Assembly: GCF_900102525.1 (NCBI RefSeq)
Contig: NZ_FNBZ01000012.1
Coordinates: forward strand, 1-60,168
From: Allobosea robiniae
GTDB taxonomy: Bacteria; Pseudomonadota; Alphaproteobacteria; Rhizobiales; Beijerinckiaceae
Reading direction: 5' to 3'
DNA: 60,168 nt
The notes beneath the pieces were generated by a model. The model saw only the letters and a program-made list of their open reading frames with translations, had not been told where the DNA came from and searched no databases. Made by a program: the position numbers and the translations under genes. Positions 8,690-18,275 of this stretch are shown here, in pieces; position 1 is the first letter of the stretch; the number at the start of each line of letters is the position of its first letter.

Positions 8690-9385
8690 ATGAAAGCCGC
8701 CGTCATCACCTTCCCCGGCTCCAACCGTGACGGCGACGTCGCCAAGGCGCTGAAGCAGGCCGGCGCCGAGGTCAATCATGTCTGGCACGGCGATACCGAA
8801 CTGCCCGATGGGACCGACCTCGTCGTGCTGCCGGGCGGCTTCTCCTATGGCGACTATCTGCGCACCGGCGCCATCGCCGGCCGCGCCCATATCATGGACG
8901 CGACCCGCGCCCATGCCGCCCGCGGCGGCTATGTGCTGGGGATCTGCAACGGATTCCAGATCGCCTGCGAAGCGGGGCTCCTGCCCGGCATCCTCGTGCG
9001 CAACGCCCATCTGAAATTCGTCTGCAAGCGCCAGCATCTGAAGGTCGAGCGCAACGACACGCCCTATACGAGCGCCTATGCCAAGGGCCAGGCGATCGAT
9101 GTCTGCATCGCCCATGGCGAAGGCAACTACATCGCCGATACCGAGACGCTCGCGCGCCTCGAAGGCGAGGGCCTCGTCGCCTTCCGCTATGCGGATGAGC
9201 AGGGCAACGTGACCCCGGCAGCGAACCCGAACGGCTCGCTCAACAACATCGCCGGCATCTACTCGCCCGGCTTCAACGTGCTCGGCCTGATGCCGCACCC
9301 GGAAAACCTGATCGATTCGCTGGTCGGCGGCACCGACGGGCGCGGCCTGTTCCAGAGCCTGGTCGGCAGCCGCAAAGCGGCCTGA
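8690..9385 (+). CDS. purQ: phosphoribosylformylglycinamidine synthase subunit PurQ
   Basis: The glutaminase subunit of FGAM synthase, a class I glutamine amidotransferase that feeds ammonia to PurL. The 231-residue protein has the nucleophile C86 in VLGICNGFQ and the His/Glu pair H203 and E205 in MPHPENL. Its length fits the small PurQ form that needs PurS. Followed by a repeat element and then the convergent ccmG gene rather than purL. Confidence 0.97.
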   Translation: MKAAVITFPGSNRDGDVAKALKQAGAEVNHVWHGDTELPDGTDLVVLPGGFSYGDYLRTGAIAGRAHIMDATRAHAARGGYVLGICNGFQIACEAGLLPGILVRNAHLKFVCKRQHLKVERNDTPYTSAYAKGQAIDVCIAHGEGNYIADTETLARLEGEGLVAFRYADEQGNVTPAANPNGSLNNIAGIYSPGFNVLGLMPHPENLIDSLVGGTDGRGLFQSLVGSRKAA

Positions 9386-9410
9386 AGAAGGCGGCGTGCG
9401 GGAACACGCA

Positions 9411-9507
9411 CGTCATTCTCGGGCGAAGCGAAGCGCAGACCCGAGAATCTCTGTCAGGATAAATCGCCCTTTTCGGCATGAGATGCTCAGGCCAAGCCGA
9501 GCATGAC
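9411..9507. repeat. two-hairpin intergenic repeat, copy 1
   Basis: First half 9411-9450 has arms ATTCTCGGG and CCCGAGAAT; second half 9481-9507 has a weaker ATGCTC/GAGCAT hairpin. The same element occurs near 24.7 kb. In this copy about 30 bases separate the halves, compared with 8 in the other copy, so it looks interrupted or degraded. It lies between the convergent purQ and ccmG genes and may also terminate them. Confidence 0.8.
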
Positions 9508-9513
9508 AGCAGT

Positions 9514-10107
9514 TTAGCGCGCCTTCAGCGCCCGCTGCAGCAGCCGGCTCGCCGCCGCCTGGTCGAGCGGGCCGACATGCTTTTCCAGGATATGGCCGTC
9601 CGGCCCGATGACGAAGGTCTCAGGCACGCCGTAGACGCCCCACTCGATCGCGCCGCGCCCGGCCCGGTCTGCGCCGACCGCCGAGAACGGATTGCCGAGC
9701 GCGCCGAGGAATCGGCGCGCATTCTCGGCCTCGTCCTTGTAGTTCATCCCGACGAGAGCGACCTTGCCCTGCTTCACCGCATCGGTTTCGGCGAGGCCCA
9801 TCAGTACGGGATGCTCGACGCGGCAGGGCGCGCACCAGCTCGCCCAGACATTGACCAGCGTCGCCTTTCCCTTCGCGAGATCGGCATTGCCGAAGGCCGG
9901 CACGGGCTTGCCGTCCCGTTGGAGCCCCTCCAACGGCGCGAGCGCGATCGTCGGTGCGATGCGTCCGATCAGGGCGGAGGGCACCTTGCTCTTGTCGCCG
10001 CTGAACAGCCCGATGCCAAAGACGATCGCGAGCCCGCCGAAAATGATCAGCGGCGCGAGGAAAACCAGCGGCGAGCGCCGTTGCGGTGCGGCCTCAGTCT
10101 GGCTCAT
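9514..10107 (-). CDS. ccmG: thiol:disulfide interchange protein CcmG/DsbE
   Basis: A membrane-anchored thioredoxin-fold reductant that keeps apocytochrome c cysteines reduced for heme attachment. The 197-residue protein has one N-terminal membrane helix (about residues 13-35) and the active site WCAPC with C92 and C95, followed by the typical GVPETFVIGPDG cis-proline loop. The start codon overlaps the ccmD stop by four bases (ATGA), so it is translationally coupled to ccmC-ccmD. Confidence 0.95.
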   Translation of the reverse strand: MSQTEAAPQRRSPLVFLAPLIIFGGLAIVFGIGLFSGDKSKVPSALIGRIAPTIALAPLEGLQRDGKPVPAFGNADLAKGKATLVNVWASWCAPCRVEHPVLMGLAETDAVKQGKVALVGMNYKDEAENARRFLGALGNPFSAVGADRAGRGAIEWGVYGVPETFVIGPDGHILEKHVGPLDQAAASRLLQRALKAR

Positions 10108-10289
10108 GCCGCCTCCCGGCCCGAACGGCGGCCGGCGCCGCGCCGCTCCAGCGCATCGAGCGCCCGCTTCTGGGCGGCATGATCGCGCAGGATCGCCAGC
10201 GTCAGCCCGGCGAGAACGAGCGCCGCCGCGCCATAGGAGGCCAGGATGAAGCCGGCATGCGGCCCGATTGCGTCGAGAAAGCCGCTCAT
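10104..10289 (-). CDS. ccmD: heme exporter protein CcmD
   Basis: A 61-residue single-pass protein (MSGFLDAIGPHAGFILASYG) with one membrane helix followed by a basic cytoplasmic tail, as in the CcmD family. CcmD stabilises the CcmC-CcmE heme-handling complex and helps release holo-CcmE. It overlaps ccmC upstream and ccmG downstream by four bases each, which supports the call despite its size. Confidence 0.92.
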   Translation of the reverse strand: MSGFLDAIGPHAGFILASYGAAALVLAGLTLAILRDHAAQKRALDALERRGAGRRSGREAA

Positions 10290-11047
10290 GCCGGCACTCC
10301 CTGCGCCGCCAGCCGGTCGAGCCGCTCGGCTTCGAGGATGGTCAGCGTCCGCACGCGCCGGCGCATGATCTCGGCGCGCATCGCGACCATGTGCAGCGAC
10401 AGAGCCATCAGCGTAAAGCCGACCGCCAGGATCAGGAGCGGCCAGAGCATCGCGGGATGGATCGTCGGCCCGCCCATGCGCAGCACCGAGGCCGGCTGGT
10501 GCAGCGTGTTCCACCAGTCGACGGAGAACTTGATGATCGGCACGTTGACGAAGCCGATCAGCGTCAGGATGGCGACAGCCCGCGCCGCCCGCGAAGGCTC
10601 GTCCAGCACCCGCCAGAGCGCGATCAGGCCGAGATAGATCAGCAACAGCACGAGCATCGATGTCAGCCGCGCATCCCAGACCCAGTAGGTGCCCCACATC
10701 GGCTTGCCCCAGAGCGCGCCGGTAACCAGGCAGACCAGCGCGAAGCAGGCCCCGATCGGGGCCGCCGCCTTCTGCGCGACATCGGCGAGGGGATGGCGCC
10801 AGACCAGCGTACCGAGCGCCGAGAGCGCCATCATCGAATAGAACATCATCGCGAGCCAGGCGGCCGGCACATGGATGAACATGATGCGGATGGTCTCGCC
10901 CTGCTGGTAATCGGCAGGCGCCTTGAACCAGGCGAGATAGAGCCCGACGACGATCAGCAGTGTTGCAATGGCGGCAAGCCACGGCAGCACTACGGCCGAG
11001 AAACGCATGAAGCGCGTCGGATTGGCGAGGTCGATCAGGCTGGCCAT
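10286..11047 (-). CDS. ccmC: heme exporter protein CcmC
   Basis: An inner-membrane heme-handling protein that loads heme onto the chaperone CcmE. The 253-residue protein has six predicted membrane segments and the periplasmic tryptophan-rich heme signature WGTYWVWDARLTS, with conserved histidines in IHVPAAW and TLHQPAS. It is the first gene of a ccmC-ccmD-ccmG unit; ccmA and ccmB lie on the same strand but are separated from it by two small genes. Confidence 0.96.
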   Translation of the reverse strand: MASLIDLANPTRFMRFSAVVLPWLAAIATLLIVVGLYLAWFKAPADYQQGETIRIMFIHVPAAWLAMMFYSMMALSALGTLVWRHPLADVAQKAAAPIGACFALVCLVTGALWGKPMWGTYWVWDARLTSMLVLLLIYLGLIALWRVLDEPSRAARAVAILTLIGFVNVPIIKFSVDWWNTLHQPASVLRMGGPTIHPAMLWPLLILAVGFTLMALSLHMVAMRAEIMRRRVRTLTILEAERLDRLAAQGVPA

Positions 11048-11156
11048 GATGCCGGCGATGTCAATTGCGGGGGCTTGAGCGCCATGAGCGCAGCTTTAGC
11101 AATCTCGACGGGTTCCAAGCAATGCATGCTTGAGGGATGCGACAATCACGCTTCGG

Positions 11157-11396
11157 CTAGGCATCCTCGTCTGCCGAGGCATCCGCGCCGCCCTTGTCGA
11201 CGATACCGAACTGCTTGGACCGGATGCCTTCGCCGGCCAGATCGAACCCCTCGGCCGCCAGACCCCGCCGCAGAAGCTCGCGCACGGCCGCCGCCCGACT
11301 CGGCATGCGCTTGTCGAATCGCCAGTTTTCCAGGGCCCGCAACTCGTCCTGGTTGAGCATGATCTGGAGGCGTTCGCCCCGTTCTTCGGATGGCAT
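11157..11396 (-). CDS. small ribbon-helix-helix-like protein
   Basis: A 79-residue protein whose first half (LQIMLNQDELRALENWRF then AAAVRELLRRGL) has the beta-strand plus two-helix pattern of ribbon-helix-helix DNA-binding proteins. The tail is acidic and Ala/Asp-rich. It may be a small transcriptional regulator or an orphan antitoxin-like protein. It lies between ccmC and ccmB on their strand, divergent from the 75-residue gene across an AT-rich region. No partner toxin was recognised. Confidence 0.7.
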   Translation of the reverse strand: MPSEERGERLQIMLNQDELRALENWRFDKRMPSRAAAVRELLRRGLAAEGFDLAGEGIRSKQFGIVDKGGADASADEDA

Positions 11397-11597
11397 TTTG
11401 TTGCAACCACATCAAAATGAGTAAGTGACGATAACAGCGCCTGGGACTGGGATGCAAGAGCCTGCGCCGGTGCCGTCATCAGCAGCAGTTCCTGCAATTT
11501 ATTATCTTGCTAAACTATTGAATTAATTCGTTTATTTATCGAATCCGCATTGCTTTCGGCAGCACGCCGCGCTAGCTTGCCTGCAGGAGGATCGACC
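11397..11597. promoter_or_regulatory. AT-rich divergent control region
   Basis: About 200 bases between two divergent small genes. The segment 11496-11555 is strikingly AT-rich for this genome. It contains the palindrome GAATTAATTC (11520-11529) and overlapping arms ATTCG/CGAAT (11526-11530 and 11540-11544), which are candidate operator sites, possibly for the neighbouring ribbon-helix-helix protein. Confidence 0.45.
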
Positions 11598-11825
11598 ATG
11601 TTGATCAAGCTGTCGGAGGACATGCAGCGCGCCGTCGAGACGAAGGTGCGCAGCAAAATCGACGAGGTGCTCGTCCTTGACGTCAACGCCACCGCCGAGG
11701 AAATCCGCCGCGCGTTTGTCGAGCGGAACGTCGCACTTGAGGATATCGCGGTATCCGTCGCCAAGTTCGCGACCCAATGCGGCTACCCGATCGAGTTTGC
11801 GCCGCAGGCACCCCAGCGCGACTGA
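11598..11825 (+). CDS. hypothetical 75-residue protein
   Basis: A small soluble, probably mostly helical protein (MLIKLSEDMQRAVETKVRSK) with an acidic/basic pattern and one cysteine. A strong AGGAGG ribosome binding site lies 7 bases before the ATG, which supports it as a real gene. I do not recognise the family. It is convergent with ccmB (5 bases between ends) and divergent from the small ribbon-helix-helix gene. Confidence 0.65.
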   Translation: MLIKLSEDMQRAVETKVRSKIDEVLVLDVNATAEEIRRAFVERNVALEDIAVSVAKFATQCGYPIEFAPQAPQRD

Positions 11826-11830
11826 GCCGC

Positions 11831-12499
11831 CTATTCGGCCGATCTCAGGGCTGCCGCCGCAGCCACCGTGCCCACCACGATCGCACCCAGCGAGATCGCG
11901 CACAGGATCAGGAACGGCGTCAGGAAGGGCACGGTGCCCCCCACAGCCGCATTGGCAGCGGAAACACCGAAGATCAGGACCGGCACCGTCAAGGGCGCGA
12001 CCAGCACAGGCACGATCAGCCCACCCCGCCTGAGGCTTGCGGCAAGTGCCGCTCCGCCCGCCCCGATGAAACTCAAGGCCGGCGTGCCGACCAGAAGCGT
12101 CGCGACCAGCGGCAGGACGCCTTCGCCCGGCAACGCCACCAGCAAACCGAGCAACGGCGAGACCAGCGCCAGAGGCAGGCCCGTCGTCAGCCAATGCGCC
12201 AGCCCCTTGGCCAGCACCGCGAGTTCGAGCGGCAGGGCGGAAGCCCGGATCAGGTCGAGCGAACCGTCCTCCTCGTCGCTCTGGAACAGCCGATCGAGCC
12301 CGATGAGGACAGACAAAAGCGCCCCCAGCCAAAGGATCGCCGGGCCGATCCGCGAGAGCAGGTTGAGATCGGGCCCGAGCGCGAAGGGCACGAGCACGAC
12401 CATTGTCAGGAAGAAGACGAGCGCCAGCTCGCCACCACCGCCGGCCCGGCTCGCAACGGCAAGATCGCGCTTCAGGATCGCCAGGAAAGCGCGCCTCAT
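11831..12499 (-). CDS. ccmB: heme exporter protein CcmB
   Basis: The membrane subunit of the CcmAB ABC complex, which with CcmA drives release of holo-CcmE during cytochrome c maturation. The 222-residue protein has six hydrophobic segments and the family region SDEEDGSLDLIRASALP after the second helix. The start MRRAFLAILKRDL overlaps the ccmA stop by four bases. The next ccm gene in the usual operon order, ccmC, is displaced by about 780 bases. Confidence 0.95.
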   Translation of the reverse strand: MRRAFLAILKRDLAVASRAGGGGELALVFFLTMVVLVPFALGPDLNLLSRIGPAILWLGALLSVLIGLDRLFQSDEEDGSLDLIRASALPLELAVLAKGLAHWLTTGLPLALVSPLLGLLVALPGEGVLPLVATLLVGTPALSFIGAGGAALAASLRRGGLIVPVLVAPLTVPVLIFGVSAANAAVGGTVPFLTPFLILCAISLGAIVVGTVAAAAALRSAE

Positions 12500-13209
12500 G
12501 GCCCGATCCTGACTTCGCGCGCACCCTCGATCCCGAGCGGACCATGGGTGGCCGCCAGGATCGCACCGCCCTCGGCGAGATGATCGCGCATCAGCCCGGC
12601 GACCATCGCCTGCGAAGCCGTGTCGAGCGCCGAAAGCGGCTCGTCGAGCAGCCAATAGGGCCGGCGCGAGACCAGAAGCCGCGCCAGCGCGACGCGCCGC
12701 CGCTGCCCGGCCGAGAGATAGCCGGCCGGCAATTCCGCCGCATGGCCCAGCCCAACCACCGCCAAGGCTTCGTCCGGCGTCGCCGCGGCGTCGCCCAGCA
12801 CATCCTGTGCGAAGGCGAGATTCTCGCGCGCCGTCAGCGCCGTCTTGAGCCCGTCGCGATGGCCGACAAGATGCGAAAGCTCGGCGAGATCGGCCTCATC
12901 CTCCGAGCCGGTCAATCGGATACGGCCGCCATCAGGCCTCAGCCGCCCGCAAAGCATGGCGATCAGGCTCGACTTGCCGGCGCCGTTGCGGCCGGTCAGC
13001 GCGATCGCCTCGCCGGGGCGAAGCACAAAGCTCAAGCCTTCGAAGATCAATCGGCCGCCGCGGCGGCAGGCGAGATCTTCGGCGTGAAGGCTGGTCGGTG
13101 GGAAGGAGGCGGGTTTCAAGCCAGCGCTGCCGCAGATGCGTTCGAGCTCATTTCGTTCATCTAGCGCGCTTCTTGGAATTGCTCTATAGAACCCGCGGCT
13201 ACGCCGCAC
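12496..13209 (-). CDS. ccmA: heme exporter ATP-binding protein CcmA
   Basis: The ATPase of the CcmAB complex. The Walker A motif GRNGAGKSSL, signature LSAGQRRRVALARLL and Walker B YWLLDEPLSALD are all present, with the usual short CcmA length. The start is uncertain: the GTG at 13209 has a modest GGAT sequence before it and gives 237 residues, about 30 more than typical; a TTG at 13119 would give 207 residues but lacks a ribosome binding site. No in-frame ATG exists. Divergent from acnA. Confidence 0.93.
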   Translation of the reverse strand: MRRSRGFYRAIPRSALDERNELERICGSAGLKPASFPPTSLHAEDLACRRGGRLIFEGLSFVLRPGEAIALTGRNGAGKSSLIAMLCGRLRPDGGRIRLTGSEDEADLAELSHLVGHRDGLKTALTARENLAFAQDVLGDAAATPDEALAVVGLGHAAELPAGYLSAGQRRRVALARLLVSRRPYWLLDEPLSALDTASQAMVAGLMRDHLAEGGAILAATHGPLGIEGAREVRIGP

Positions 13210-13354
13210 GCCGATCCGGCGCGGGGCTCGGGCACTCCCGAGGCGGCGCGCGCGTCATGCGCATTAGGCCTTCGAACGGCATCGTCCGCAAGGGCAGTAT
13301 CCCTTGAAGACATGTCGGTCGCGACCGCAACCCCTTGATCAGGATCAAGCCCGA

Positions 13355-16054
<2,700 letters not shown>

Positions 16055-16078
16055 GCCGCAAACGCAGCAACGAGACAG

Positions 16079-16106
16079 GTCATGGCCGGCGCAAGCCGGC
16101 CATGAT
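16079..16106 (+). terminator. stem-loop after acnA
   Basis: Perfect arms CATGGCCGGC (16081-16090) and GCCGGCCATG (16095-16104) close a GCAA tetraloop, 25 bases after the acnA stop; one more A-T pair extends the stem. There is no T-run, so it may protect the 3' end of the mRNA or act as a weak terminator rather than a classical one. Confidence 0.6.
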
Positions 16107-16259
16107 GCATGGGGGACGCCTCCCGGTTGTCCTCGCGCCCGCCGCAGTGTAAGGGGGCGGTTCAGTCATCCTCGGTGGCGACTTGGGGCAGGCGCAGGGC
16201 GATATCCCGCGCTCGGATGTCGTCCGCCATCACCGATACCAGACGGGAGCACCCGCAGC

Positions 16260-16541
16260 ATGTCCGCCACGTTCGAGACGGTCGCCGGCATCATTTCCGA
16301 AACCTGCGATATTCCGCGGGAGAAGATCACGCCGCAGAGCCACGCGATCGAAGATCTCGGCATCGATTCGCTGGCCTTCCTCGACATCGCCTTCGCGATC
16401 GACAAGGCCTTCGGCATCAAGCTGCCGCTCGAGCAGTGGACGCAGGAAGTCAACGAGGGCAAGGCTCCGGCCGAGCAGTATTTCGTGCTCGAGAATCTCT
16501 GCAAGCGCATCGACGACCTCGTCGCCGCCAAGAAGGCGTGA
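16260..16541 (+). CDS. acpXL: acyl carrier protein AcpXL
   Basis: The specialised acyl carrier protein that carries the very-long-chain (27-hydroxyoctacosanoate-type) acyl group for lipid A in rhizobia and relatives. The 93-residue protein has the phosphopantetheine serine S37 in LGIDSLAFLDIAFAIDK. It also has the AcpXL-specific insert EQWTQEVNEGKAPAEQYFVL, which separates it from the housekeeping AcpP. First gene of the acpXL-fabZ-fabF2-fabF1-reductase-adh-lpxXL cluster. The ATG at 16260 matches the known family N-terminus. Confidence 0.95.
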   Translation: MSATFETVAGIISETCDIPREKITPQSHAIEDLGIDSLAFLDIAFAIDKAFGIKLPLEQWTQEVNEGKAPAEQYFVLENLCKRIDDLVAAKKA

Positions 16542-16669
16542 CGCCTGCGCCGAACCGCCGGACTTGAGCCGGCGCTTCGCTCCCGATAGAGCATAGGGGC
16601 CGTCGCGCGGATCACCCGATCCGTGCCGCGGCCTTGCGCCGTTCTGGCGCTCATCAGGCCAAGGATCGC

Positions 16670-17134
16670 ATGCGCCTCGAATATTTCGACATGATCGACA
16701 GGGTCGTGACCTTCGATCCGTCGCAGAAGCGCATCGTGACGCGCTCCACCGTCCCCGCCGAAAGCCCGGTCTTCGAGGGTCATTTCCCCGGTCACCCGCT
16801 GGTGCCCGGCGTACTCTTGACCGAGACCATGGCGCAGGCCTCGGGCTATCTCCTGCTCGGCCTCAACGGCCTCTCGCAGATGCCGTTCCTGATGACGGTC
16901 GACAAGGCGCGCTTCCGCACCTTCGTCGAGCCCCGTACTGAGCTGGAGACCAGCGCCGAGCTGGTGATCGAAGGTTCCGGCTACGCCGCGACCAAGGTGA
17001 AGCTGACCAGCGCAGGCAAGCCGATCTGCGATGCCGAGCTGCGCTTCCGCCTGATGCCTTTCCCCGCCGATATGCGCGCGCTGATGCTCAGCCGCATCGA
17101 GACAATCGGCCTGACGCCGGAGCCCGCCCCATGA
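16670..17134 (+). CDS. fabZXL: 3-hydroxyacyl-ACP dehydratase FabZ-like (VLCFA cluster)
   Basis: A hotdog-fold dehydratase expected to act on 3-hydroxyacyl-AcpXL during very-long-chain fatty acid elongation. The 154-residue protein has the catalytic pair H38 and E52 in GHFPGHPLVPGVLLTE, with the same 14-residue spacing as in FabZ. An AAGGAT ribosome binding site precedes the ATG at 16670. It overlaps the next ketosynthase gene by four bases (ATGA). The housekeeping FabZ is expected to be elsewhere. Confidence 0.92.
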   Translation: MRLEYFDMIDRVVTFDPSQKRIVTRSTVPAESPVFEGHFPGHPLVPGVLLTETMAQASGYLLLGLNGLSQMPFLMTVDKARFRTFVEPRTELETSAELVIEGSGYAATKVKLTSAGKPICDAELRFRLMPFPADMRALMLSRIETIGLTPEPAP

Positions 17135-18264
17135 ACCGCCGCGACGTGGTGATCACCGGCATCGGCATCGTCTCCAGCCTCGGCGAGGGCATCGAGACGC
17201 ATGCCGCCGCGCTCGCGGCAGGCGGCCCGCCGGTCGTCGATACCGAAGGCTTCAAGCCCTATCCGGTCCATCCGCTTGCTGCACTGGAGCTGGACAGGCA
17301 GATCCCGAAGAAATCCGACCAGCGCCAGATGGAGCCCTGGCAGCGGCTCGGCGTCTACGCGGCCGGCCTCGCCCTCGATTCCGCCGCACTGAAGGACGAC
17401 ACCGAGGCGAAGAGTGCCCTGCAGGTCATCGTCGCCGCCGGCGGTGGCGAGCGCGACCATGCCGTCGATGCGACCATCCTGGAAGGGTTACGTGGTGCGG
17501 GCGAGCCGGGCGCCTTCCTCAACGAACGCCTGATGAGCGATCTCCGGCCGACGCTCTTCCTCGCGCAGCTCTCCAACCTGCTCGCCGGCAATATCGGCAT
17601 CGTCCACGGCATCACCGGTCCGTCCCGCACCTTCATGGGCGAGGAGCAGGCCGGCGTCGACGCGATCCGCACGGCCCATGCCCGCATCGCGTCGGGCCAG
17701 TCCGACCTGATGCTGGTCGGCGGCGCGTACAATGCCGAGCGCCGCGACATGCTGCTGCTCTTCGAGCTCGGCGGCTATCTGCACCGCGACGACTTCAAGC
17801 CGGTCTTCGAGCGCGAGAAGGCGCCAGGCCTGATCACCGGCAGCGCCGGCGCCTTCCTCGTTCTCGAATCGGCCGAGCGCGCCGCAGCGCGGAGCGCCAG
17901 GGCCTATGCGAAACTGAGCCATGCCGGCGCCGCCCGCAGCCGCCGTGCCGCCGGCACCGTCGAGACCGCTCTGAACGGCTTGCTGGCCGGCTTCGGCCCG
18001 ATTGCCGGCGATGCACTGGCCATCTCCGCCGCCACCGGCTGCGCCGGGATCACGGGCGAGGAAGCCGCGGCCATCGCCGCAGCCGCTCCGACCGCCAAGC
18101 GCATCGCGGCCGGCGATCTGGTCGGACATGGCGTCGAGGCGGCCTTCCCGGTTTCGGTGGCGCTCGCCGCGATCGCGCTGTCAGTCGGGCAGGCCAGGGA
18201 GGCGATCGTCACCGGCGCCGGCCATTGGCGCGGCGAAGGCGCCGCGCATCTCGTTCAAGCGTGA
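17131..18264 (+). CDS. fabF2XL: degenerate beta-ketoacyl-ACP synthase (FabF2-XL type, chain-length-factor-like)
   Basis: A 377-residue thiolase-fold ketosynthase homologue in the lipid A acyl cluster. The overall pattern is kept (MNRRDVVITGIGIVSSLGEG at the start, GHGVEAAFPVSVALA near the end), but where ketosynthases have the active-site Cys after the GP motif this protein reads GPSRTFMGEEQAG, so E172-Q173 sit at the Cys position. The NAHGTST histidine motif is also absent, replaced by ATGCAGITGEE. Only the last GH histidine remains. It is therefore unlikely to condense acyl chains alone and more likely to pair with the intact neighbour, as chain length factors do in type II polyketide synthases. 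The pairing is inferred. Confidence 0.88.
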   Translation: MNRRDVVITGIGIVSSLGEGIETHAAALAAGGPPVVDTEGFKPYPVHPLAALELDRQIPKKSDQRQMEPWQRLGVYAAGLALDSAALKDDTEAKSALQVIVAAGGGERDHAVDATILEGLRGAGEPGAFLNERLMSDLRPTLFLAQLSNLLAGNIGIVHGITGPSRTFMGEEQAGVDAIRTAHARIASGQSDLMLVGGAYNAERRDMLLLFELGGYLHRDDFKPVFEREKAPGLITGSAGAFLVLESAERAAARSARAYAKLSHAGAARSRRAAGTVETALNGLLAGFGPIAGDALAISAATGCAGITGEEAAAIAAAAPTAKRIAAGDLVGHGVEAAFPVSVALAAIALSVGQAREAIVTGAGHWRGEGAAHLVQA

Positions 18265-18275
18265 GGGTTGAAGCC

